Shown one piece after another: positions 14,901-26,900 of a stretch of 64,000 nucleotides of DNA (positions within the stretch are counted from its first letter, which is position 1; each line of letters begins with the position of its first letter). The notes under the pieces are model-generated. The model searched no databases. It was given only the letters and a program-made list of their open reading frames with translations, and had not been told where the DNA came from. The DNA comes from Megachile rotundata (Eukaryota > Arthropoda > Insecta > Hymenoptera > Megachilidae). Location of the stretch: the NCBI RefSeq assembly GCF_050947335.1, contig NC_134995.1, positions 8,718,501 through 8,782,500 of the forward strand, in the 5' to 3' direction. The translations under genes and the position numbers were made by a program.

Positions 14901-17900
14901 TCGGCATTATCGCAGTTTCTATTTATTCCCTCGGCACGGATCGCAAGAATCTAGAAAACATCCGCGGAAACAGTCTCTCTGTTCGACTGTGGAAATCTCC
15001 AAGCTCGTATCTCGAGGGTATTCCTCGAATGTAGCACGGATATTTTCCATGCATCCACCGGCGAGAAAGAAAATCCTAAAATATTTCCACGTCGAGCTGT
15101 TCCCCTGGATGTTTCTGTGGCGGAAGAAATTTTTATCGCACTCGAAATGATTCGAGTGCTTGCTCGTTTCTCGAGTATCGGCGACAAATCGTGAATGAAA
15201 ACGAGTTTCCAGCTTGTTCGTTTGCCGTTTCAGGCCCGGAATCGTTGGAGCCGGACTTTGTTGGGGCTCCGTACGAATTTTGGGTGGGTGCCAATGTTCC
15301 TGTTGGCACGAGCGTCGGTCAAATGCGCCTGAACGACGCTGTGAAGACCAACGATTTGATCTATGATCTGCTGCACAGCTACGAGGAAGGAGGTACGTAT
15401 TTTATAGGAACTTACTAGATTTTTGGAATTTGGGTATTTGGAAAAAAATTTGAGAAAGGTGACTCAATTTTGGTATTTGGACATTGAGGGATTTGGGGAA
15501 TGTACTTGGGAACTGAAAGAATTAGGGAATTTTTGTATATAGGAAGTTTAGGGATTTGGGAAATTTTGGTATTCAGAAAATTTAGGGATTTGGGGAATTT
15601 TGGTATTATGGAAATATAGGGACTTGGGAAATTTTGGTATTACGAATATTTTGAGGATTTAGGGAATTTTGATACTACAAAAGTTTAGGGATTTGGGGAA
15701 TTTTTGTATTAGGGAAATATAGGGATTTGGGAAATTTTGGTATTACGAACATTTTGAGGATTTAGGGAATTTTGATACTACAAAAATTTAGGGATTTGGG
15801 AAATTTTTGTATTAGGGAAATATAGGGACTTGGGAAATTTTGGTATTACGAACATTTTGAGGATTTAGGGAATTTTGATATTACAAAAATTTAGAGATTT
15901 GGGGAATTTTTGTATTGCAAACATCTAGGGAAAAGGGGAATGTTGGTATTCCAAATAAATTCCCCCAAAAATTCAAAAATAAATTCCACTATAATTTCAA
16001 ATAAACATAACCCGTTAAAAACTCGTATCCGCGAATATCCATTTCCGGCAATATATCAAATATCCATCACAGGCAATAAGGAATGGTTCAACCAAATTTG
16101 CCTAATGTCCAGAAACTCATATGTTCAAGCTATCAAGTTAATATGTAACACATGCTGCATAGATATGTAATGTCATCCATACACATTTTAGTACCATTTG
16201 CGGTGGAGGAACGTTCGGGAACGATTACGGTGGTGGACGAGATCGAACGATTCGATAGATCGACCTTCGATTTCGAGGCGGTCGTCACGGACGAAAGAGA
16301 GCTGATGTTGATCACCAACGTGTCTATCCACGTGGTGGATCCTAACGACGAGCGTGGAATCTTCACTAAGTAAGTGAAACTTCGGTTCGCCTTATATTGC
16401 ATTCTAATGAGTGAAACGGGCTTTTGTTTCTACTTGTAACGAGGGAGTCCAGATAGATGTCGGAGATAGCGGAGCTTACGAGGTTACGTTACCTAGCCTT
16501 AATCGCTTCGAGGTGAAATTTTGTCAAGGCAAAATTATCGAGATGAAGGATCTATGTATATTGCCGTTTTCAGAATCTTCTTTATTGACGCTTATTGGCA
16601 ATATAATGTTTCCACGTTCCAGAAATATCAAATTCCAAAATTTGCAAATACAAAAATTCACTAATTCCAAGATTCGTAAATTACAAAATTTCCTAGTTCC
16701 CACTTTCCCAAATTTCAAAATTCTCTAGTTCCCACCTTTCCAAATTCCAAAATTCTTTAGTCCCAATATTCTCTAGTTCCCACTTTCTCGAATTCCGAAA
16801 TTCCCTAGTTCCCACCGCACAAAATCCCCAAATCCCCTAGTCCCAAAATTCCCTAGTTCCCACCTTTCCAAATTCCAAAATTCCGTAGTCCCAATATTCT
16901 ATATTTCCCAACTTCCCAAATCCCAAAATTCACTAATTTCCATCTCCTCAAATTCCAAAATTTCCTAGTCTCAAAATTCTCTAGTTTCCGCCTCCCCAAA
17001 TTCCAAAATTCTCTGGTTCCAATATTCTCTAATTCCCACCTTCTAAAATTCCAAAGTTCCCTAGTTCCAATATTCTCTAGTTCCCACCTTCTCAAATCCC
17101 AAGATTCCCTAGTTCAAATATTCTTTAGTTCCCACCTTTTCAAATCCCAAAATTCCCTAGTTCCAATATTCTCTAGTTCCCACCTTCTCAAATCCCCAAA
17201 TCCCCTAGTCCCAAAATTCCCTAGTTCCCACCTTTCCAAATTCCAAAATTCCGTAGTCCCAATATTCTATATTTCCCAACTTCCCAAATCCCAAAATTCT
17301 CTAATTTCCATCTCCTCAAATTCCAAAATTTCCTAGTCTCAAAATTCTCTAGTTTCCGCCTCCCCAAATTCCAAAATTCTCTGGTTCCAATATTCTCTAA
17401 TTCCCACTTTCTAAAATCCCAAAATTCCCCATTTCCCACCTCCCAAAATCAAAAAAATTCCTAGTCCCAATATTCTGTAGTTCCCAACCTCCTAAAATCC
17501 CAAAATTCCCCAGTTCCCACCTCCCAAAATTCCAAAATTCCCTAGTCCCACTATCTAATTCGCACCTTCCCAAATTCCAAAATTCCCTAGTCCAACCCAA
17601 ATGCCAAATCTCCAAAAATTAAAAATACTACGAAACCTCTATCCACCTAAACCAAAATGCCAATTATTCCTCTCAAGGCCCAAAGTTCGATCGAAAGTTC
17701 GTAGTATCCGAACTCGGTTAAACTAGCTGCCGCTGTTGCTCCCCAACAATCGATACGTTGACTCGGTTTCGGTAACTCGAGCCGAACTCGGTCCGTGAAA
17801 GGTCAAAAGTCGACGGCACTGCGGAATTCACTGTTTGCTTATCCGAAAGTCGATGGCCGTTGATTGCAGGGGAACGACCACCGCCCCTCTCGTCTTCCAC

Positions 17901-20900
17901 GCGAAGGAGAACGTTCCTGGCACGTATATCGGGCAAGTGCTTCCGCAGAATGCCACCGGATCGACCACCACCGGCACCCACTTTTTTATCGTCAATCAAC
18001 AGGATGTGCCCGATATCTCGATCACGGAGGACGGCTCGCTATATGCTCCTCGAGGTCTCGATAGGGAGACCAAGCAGAATTACAGCATCACTGTCATTGC
18101 TGAGAGTCCGCGAGGGGTTGGAGTCTTTCAAGTAAGTACGAATTTTTGTTACTTGCTAATTCTTTTATGGGAATTTTATGGGGACTGCTGAGATTAATGA
18201 TTGCGATGGGCAGAGTATCGTTATATGGCCGCGGTTGAAGGTGGAGCACCGAGATAAGATGATGTAGAGGAGTACAGTTTCGCTATATGGTCACAGTTCG
18301 GGTTGAGGAATGAGACAAAATCGTGTTTGCGAGTATAGTTTCGTTATATGGCCGCGGTTAGGATTGGACTACTGAGGTAAGATTGGGTTTGCGATGAGCG
18401 GAGTTTCGCTATATAGCCAAGGGTGAGGTAAAAAACTAAGACAAGGTTGTGTTGGCGAGTAGAGTCTCGTTATATGACCGCACGTGAAAATTTTAATGCG
18501 TTGAAATTGTTTGTCAAAATTACAAAGCATTACAACGGGGAATTATCGAACTTACAACGCATTATAAGGATGATTTATCAAACTATAAAAAGAGCAAATT
18601 TGTTAAACAACAATTCAACACAAAATAAAAATAGCAAATCAGAAATTTGTCAAATGACAATAATAAAATGTGTAAAAATTGAATTTTATAAGGATTGATA
18701 CACTAAATAATTTGATCATTCTATCGAGAGAAATAAATTCCGTTCTTTCAGCTAGATTTATTTCCTCTTTCTTCCCGTTTATTTATTTCCGACGTGAACC
18801 GTATACTGTTACCAAATGAGATATCTGCTAAGTAAGTCTCAGCTATCAGTTTGAAGGGGGTGCGATCGTGCGATGGGGTTCGTGGATCTCGTTAAACAGC
18901 ACTTAAGGAGATTTTCTTTCGGACTGAAAGTAACGTGAAATTGATAGCGGTCGTTCGTTTTCCGGGCAAAGGATCGAGTAGGGACAAGAAACTCTTTCAC
19001 CTAAGGATCTCGCTGAAACTGTAAATATACTCACGCAAAAACTACCAAAAAGATAAATTATTGTGAAACTGAAACTTTATTCACAACCATTAGACAAAAA
19101 TAATTAACTCTCTCTATGAATCGGCGACACTCGTTTGGTGATTCCACGATTTAACGAAATAAGACTTTCTTTGTACGTGTTCATAAGTTTAGGGTTATTT
19201 TTATAAGCAGTTTGTTCCTCAATAGATTCTGGTATACAGGGTGTCTCACAATTAGTGAGTGATAATTCCTGGTAATTCGATGCGTGGTGGACTCAGCGCA
19301 TGGTAATTTGATCTATAGTAATTCGATGCGTGGTAGTCTCAGCGCATGGTAATTCGATTCATAGTAATTCGATGCGTGGTAGTCTCAGCGCGCGGTAATT
19401 CGATCCATAGTAATTCGACGCGTGGGAATTCGATTCATAGTAATTCAACGCGTGGTAATTCGATGCGTGTTAGTCTCAGCGCATGGTAATTCGATCCATA
19501 GTAATTCGACGCGTGGTAATTCGATGCGTGGTAGTCTCAGCGCGTGGTAATTCGATCCATAGTAATTCGACGCGTGGTAATTCGATGCGTGGTGGTCTCA
19601 GCGCGTGGTAATTCGATCCATAGTAATTCGACGCGTGGGAATTCGATTCATAGTAATTCGACGTGTGGTAATTCGACGCGTGTTAGTCTCAGCGCGTGGT
19701 AATTCGATGCGCGGTAGTCTCAGCTCGTGGTAATTCGATGCGTGGCAGTCTCAGCGCGTGGTAATTCGATCCATAGTAATTCGACGCGTGGTAATTCGAT
19801 GCGTGGTAGTCTCAGCGCGTGGTAATTCGATCCATAGTGATTCGACGCGTGGTAATTCGATGCGTGGTGGACTCAGCGCGTGGTAATTCGATTCATAGTA
19901 ATTCGACGCGTGGTGGTCTCAGCGCGTGGTAATTCGATCCATAGTAATTCGAAGCGTGGTAATTCGATGCGTGTTAGTCTCAGCGCGTAGTAATTCGATC
20001 CATAGTTATTCAACGCGTGGTAGTCTCAGCGCGTGGTAATTCGATCCATAGTAATTCGACGCGTGGTAATTCGATCCATAGCAATTTGACGCGTGGTAAT
20101 TCGATGCGTGGTAGTCTCAGCGCGTAGTAATTCCACCCATAGTAATTCACTAGTGAGTGTAGATCCCTGAAAACAAAAAAACTTAACTCTCTGTTCTTTT
20201 AATTTAAAAAATAATTTCTTGAGTTCTCATAATTTATATCATACTTTATCAAACATACAAATAAAATAGACCATAACTTTCTGATATCCATTTTTCAACC
20301 CTAAACAAAATTTTCTCTACAAAGTGAAGTATTTACTAAATTGAGATCTTGACCTAATTTTTACAAGCGTCATAAACTTCAAGATTCTTAAAGAATCCTC
20401 CCTTTCTGTGTCATCCTCACAACTGATACACCGATCCGTTTGACAGCAGGTGTTGAAAATATCGTCCTTGCGTCGCACTATGTTTGCAGATACAAGTTTC
20501 GGGATATTCGGCCATTGGAGCTAATAGAAGTTCCAAGGACCAAGGGATGACGCGCGAAATTTTTAATTTAAAAAATTCGAACGAAGGCCGTGCTTCTGTA
20601 CTTCGTTCAAGGACCCATTGTTGTCGAAGCAAATTTCAACTTTCGGCGTCCCGTCGTTTAGAGCCTTTGAAACATTCAATGTTACAGATGCATCACATTT
20701 CTATGCATTATTCATACTACATTTATAACATTTCTCATGTTCATTCACTTGCATGAGGACATTAAATGAAATGAGTAAAATAAAATAATATGAAGCAGTG
20801 TAGTTTTCACACATCACTGATATCATCAAAATGGTCGACAAATGGTTGTCCAGCACTGAGATTTACTAGACTAGCTAGCTAACTAAAAATTGTCCACATA

Positions 20901-23900
20901 ATCTACAAATTTCAGGTGACAGTGATCGTCCTAGACGAAAATGATCATCCACCAGAGTTCACAATGCCTTTATACGAAGGCACAATCCTGGAGAACAGTC
21001 CAGCAGGCACAAAAGTGAACTTGTCGAATCCCATCGCGGCTACCGACAAAGACGAGGGTGTGAATCAGAACTTCGTGTTCAGTTTGTACGGCGAGGGTAG
21101 CGAGCTTTTCAGAATTCATCCGACGACCGGTTTGGTGTACTTCGAGGGAATCGATGATCGTACACTGGACAGAGAGGCAAGATCAAGCTACAACTTCACG
21201 ATCGTCGCTAAAGATAATGGTGAGTTTTCTACTTCTTAGCAACTACGGGAACTGAAATTAGTTCGGAAAGTAGCAAACAGAAGTTTCAAGCGTGTTTAAC
21301 GTTCTATTATGCGTGGAGGAATGCAATCGTAAAGTTTCAATGCTCGCCGAACGTAATACGGTAGCAAACTTTTATGAGCGAATGTGACTTCATTTTACTT
21401 TTCCTTCTTTTCGAAGTTTATGTAGGGTAGCTGCTTCAATTTCGTGCGATTCGATACGGTTTAACTGGGGATAGCACCTTGTGTATGTATGAAAAGAATG
21501 TATGTATGTTTCAGGCATCTGTCTATTATGTACGTTTCCACATATGTACGTATATATGTGTGTTTCTCTGCACCTTTCTATATGTATGTTACTACATATG
21601 TACCTATGCATGTACGTTTTCACATATGTACTTATGTATGTATGTTCCTCTGCACCTCTCTATATGTATGTTACTACATATGTACCTATGCATGTACGTT
21701 TCCACATAAGTACGTATATATGTGTGTTCCTCTGCACCTCTTTATATGTATGTTACACATATGTACCTATGCATGTATGTTTCTACATATGTACTTATGT
21801 ATGTGTGCTCCTACATATGTACTCATGTGTGTACGCTCCTACATATGTACTTATGTATGTATGTTCCTACACATGCACCTATGTATGTGTGTTCCTCTGC
21901 ATCTCTGTATATGTACGTTTCTACATATGTGCCTACATATGTACCTATGTATGTATGTTCCTATATATGCACCTACATATTTACCTATATATGTATGCTC
22001 CTACACATGTACCTATGTATGTGTGTTCCTCTGCATCTCTGTATATGTACGTTTCTACATATGTGCCTACATATGTACGTATGTATGTATGTTCCTATAT
22101 ATGCACCTACATATTTACCTATATATGTATGCTCCTACACATGTACCTATGTATGTGTGTTCCTCTGCATCTCTGTATATGTACGTTTCTACATATGTGC
22201 CTACATATGTACGTGTGTATGTATGTTCCTATATATGTATCTACATATGTACCTATGTATGTATGTTCCCATCTACCTATCTATATGTACGTTCCTACAT
22301 ATGTACCTATGCATATTTGTTCCCACATATGTATGCATGTGGTGCCTATATGATACTCTTTCGACAACTTGCAGACAGTAAAAATTTTTTTCCAGACCAC
22401 ATAATCTTCACATACGCAATGTTTCAGGAGGTCTCTCCTCAGAATCAAGGTTAACGATAACAGTAACCGACGTGAACGACAATCCTCCCAGCTTCATACG
22501 AATGATCGTGCTACCGGACCAGGGTGTTCGCGTCTCAAACGAGCCAGATATCGAGTCGCCACAGTTCGAAAGGAACGACGTGCTCGACATGATCGAGCCA
22601 GCCACCGGAAGTGGCCTTCCAAGCAGTCGTCGTTCTCCTCTTCTTCTCGTCCCGGAGAACGCGACGATCGGTGCGCCGATAATACGACTGCTAGCGGAGG
22701 ACAAGGACGAGGGCGGGAACGCCGCGATAACGTACAGTTTGGGGAACGAGACGACTTCCGGTGAGGACGTTAGGCGAAGATTCGACAAGACCAACCGTCG
22801 ATACTTCCATCTGGATCCGAGGTCGGCGGAGATATCGGTGGCCAGAGGTCTCCCAGCCGAGAGCAATATTCGTTTACTGGTGATGGCTAAGGATCCGGGT
22901 GGACTCGCGGATAATATCACTATTAGAATCCATGTGGAGGACGTGAACGACCACCCGCCTATCTTCGACAAGTCCTGGTACACGTTCGACGTGCCTGAAG
23001 GCACCTATGCAGGCTATACCCTGGGTACCGTGCAGGCTGTTGATTCTGACTTCGGAGCTAACGCGAACGTCAGCTATGAGTTGATACCAGGCAACGAGGA
23101 TTTGGAGGACGGGCGATCCTTTGAGATTGCTCCCTATCAAGGGACCATCAGAGTCAGCGGCGTCCTCGACAGGGAGACAGCACCAACCCACCGGCTGCTG
23201 GTGATGGCTCGAGACAGCGGCATGCCGCAGCTGACCTCCACCGTGGAGGTCGAAGTGAACGTTCTGGATGTGAACGACAATGCACCTATGTTCTTCGGGT
23301 ACGAGGAGGTCGAGAAGGACGAAAATGGTGACCAGCTGCCAGTTTACCTCGCCTCGGTCTTCGAGAATAGTCCCGTAGGTAGTCAGGTGATTAAGGTGCA
23401 CGCTAACGACACGGACTTCGCAGGAAATGGCAATGGTCTGATCCTGTTCGATCTGAGTCACCAAGGCCATCCTGAGAAGCAGTACTTCGCTATCGATAGC
23501 AAGGAAGGCACCATCACGACCATCGGCACCTTGGACTACGAAGTCCAGAAGACTCATCGGTTGACTGTCACCGCCAGCGATCTGGGGACTCCTCTCAGTC
23601 TGACGTCCACGGCTGTGGTCATCGTCACGGTACTCAACGTCGACGATGACGAAGAGGACGCCGAGAACGAGGTACACAAGAGCCCCTCCTTCAGACATCG
23701 GTATTACGAGGTGGAAATCGAAGAGAACGTCCCTGTGCCCGTTATGGTTGCTCAGTTGGATGTGGCCGATGGACAACAAGGGGAGCACATCAGGTATAGC
23801 ATCGTCGCCGACGATACGGAGGCTAGACAGCACTTCTCGATCGACCCGAAGAACGGCTCGCTGTATTTGATGACGGACGTGGACAGAGAGGTGAACGATC

Positions 23901-26900
23901 GATACGAGGCCAAGGTCAGAGTTGACAGGGTGAAGATTGGTCGCGGGATGCCTGTGATGATCTACCCGGTTGTCGGTGAAAGGCTGAATGGCCTGGCACC
24001 TAACGAGGCCAGGGTCGTTGTCAGGGTGAAGGATGTGAACGACAATGCGCCCAGATTCAAGTCAAAGGGCAGACCCATCTTAGCTGCGGTACCCACTACT
24101 GCACATTATGGATATGAGGTCGTCAAAGTGGAGGTATGGAGATGGCAACTCTGTCGCAATAACTTTGTTTATTTGGTCTTTTGTACTTAGTTCGTTTTGG
24201 GACTTTGGACTTTTGGGTCTTGGGATATTGGGATTTAGCTTAGGACTTTTGGATGTTAGGTCTTTAGGATTTTAGGACTTTTGGACTTTAGATGTTTAGG
24301 ACTTCTGGATCTTTAGACTTAATGACTTAGTTCAGGACTTCTGGGTTTTAGGTCCTTAGGACTTTAGGACTTTTGGACTTAGCTTAGGACTTTAGGATTT
24401 GTGGACTTATTGTTAGTTTAGAACTTTTGGACCTCATGATTTATGGACTTATTGTTAGCTAAGAACTATCGGATCATAAGTCTTAGTACTTCAGGATGAC
24501 TCTTTGAAATCCTCCAAACATCTCTGGCTCTCAAAGTCATCATTCTTACAAGTCACATCTCTGAACATAAATACCCAGAAGCTTCAGCCATGTTCAGATA
24601 TCATCTGATTATTCCTAGACATTCACAGCTTGCCAAAGTAATTAAAAATTTGCTGAAAGCGAAAGAGCAATTAATTTTGAGACGTCATTTGCTTAATAGT
24701 CTATTTCACGCGCTATAACGATTTTGAATTCCATTCAAAAGGCGAGAAGTAACGCAATTAATCACTCGACAGGCGGAAGATCCAGACGAGGGAGCAAACG
24801 CCGAGATTCGTTACCAAATTCTTGGCCGGGAAGACGCGCCGCGATTCGCCATTGACCCACTGAGCGGTCAAGTACGATCGGTGGCGAGTTTTGGCCGCGA
24901 TGCTGGACGAGTTTTCGGCTTCGACGTGAAGGCCACCGACAGACGGGGCGCCGAGAATGGCCGCAGCAGCATCGCCAATGTCTTCGTAAGTCTTCGAAAA
25001 CTTTTGCACAGTATTCTTTCCTGGCGTTCTTAACACTTTATCGACGAAAGATGTTGTCCTGCGACGGATTGAACATGTGTCATCCGTTATGGCTCACATA
25101 AAACATCTTGGTCTCCGAAATACTACTTTCACATGATTTAACTTTCATCTGGATATGACAAACTGAAAAACTCTAGTCCAGGGAAACCCAAATTTTTCCA
25201 GCAGAATACAAGATTCTTGAATCGTCTCAGAAGTCTTCGATCTGGGCTAAAAAAGAATAGCTTTTCAGGAATATCTCGGTATATATTAGATCTACGAACA
25301 AAATGGTTATTATCTAATTTGTAGTTTGAGCAATTCTCTACAAAAAAGGTTCTATAGACTTTTTTCATGGAGCTGACCATTTTCGTGTATGATAACTTAA
25401 TTTGTTTCAACTCTCAGATCTAAAACGTGCACTTGTGTGTACATAACATATTATCTCGGAAAAGGTTACTCCTACGGAGAAAATATATAGAACCTTTTTT
25501 ATAGAGAACTTCCTAGACTACAAATTTGGTAATAACTATTTTTGTCGTACAACTGATAAATAACGAGTTATTTGCAGAAAAGTATTTTCTTTCATGGATC
25601 TTTCAACAACATCCACATAAATGTGAATTTTTTCACATTTATATAGTTTTTTTCTTATCGTGTTTATTTAAAGGTGTACGTGTTGGATGATCAAAAGCAG
25701 GTCGTGATGGTAGTTGGTCGAAGACCCATGGACATAGAGCCCCAACTGGAGAACATCACTGCGTAAGTATAACGGAGCTTGTTGAATAGCTTCTATCCGA
25801 AAGCTGACAGCTTTACCTACCTGCTAGTTTCACCGTGATATTTGTGTTTCTGATAGAAGGGTGTTTTAGGAAGAGCGTGTTCTGCTTGTTAAGGTTTAAT
25901 TAATGGGGTGAAAGGCTCGTTGTACGGAACGGGTGGTATGTTTGATTGTGATCGGTGAAGTAGGTCAAGCGTGTAGAATCATTTCGATTTATTTCACTTT
26001 TGGAGGAAAGATTGTTAAAACGTGTGGTACTTAAAATGAGAAGGCTTGGATTCAAATTTTAGACATTTTTAATTTTATGTGAATTCATCTAAACGTATTT
26101 AACAGCTTTAATTATTTAAAGCAATATTTTATTTAAATTAAGAACTTCATAATTTTGTTGCGAAGGGTGTTGCAAAATGTGACTGGTTTGGATGTTCGAG
26201 TGAGGAAACTGGAACCACATATTGAAAAGAATCTGATTGATACCACATCGTGAGTAATGTAACTCATCTTTATAAACTTATTAGAAGAATTAATTATGTG
26301 AAATAAGTATTTTATATTTCCAGTACCGATGTTTATTTGTATGCCATTGATCCTCACTTAAATGTGATGATAGATATGGATACCCTGCACAAGTAAGTCA
26401 TTAACAATTAATCAATAAAATCAAACATATAATGAAAATTTGAAGTAGTAGATGAAAATTTCTTCTAACATAAAATATTGAATTTCTTTGTTGAATTATT
26501 TTCAATTTAAATTACATTGCTAATTGCTATAAATTAATGTTAAAATTGTCACAAATGTTGCTTATAATTAACAATTTTTATGTATAAATATTAATAAAAA
26601 TGAGTGAATAAAAAAATAGCAAGGAGCTACTGTATTGGATACTGATTATATTTAATTTTTGTAGCGTGTTCAACACAAAGAAAATGGACATCAAACGCGA
26701 GTTGGACGAGTATGATGTTCTGGACATCGCCGGAAGTTCTCCACGTCGGGGTAGCCAACGATACCTGTTGTCAACCCTCGAAGTGGGTGTGGTGGTACTC
26801 GGATGTGTCGTCTTTGTGGGTGCTCTTGTCACTGCTCTCTGTGTCACGTGTGTTCGTCGAAATAAACGGTATGGAGCATACACTCTCTCTGTAATACTAT

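Noticed and set aside
21489..22454. 321-codon Cys/Tyr/Met-rich frame running into cadherin exon 10
   Set aside because: Open in three frames over ATGTATGT repeats and in a different phase from the exon.
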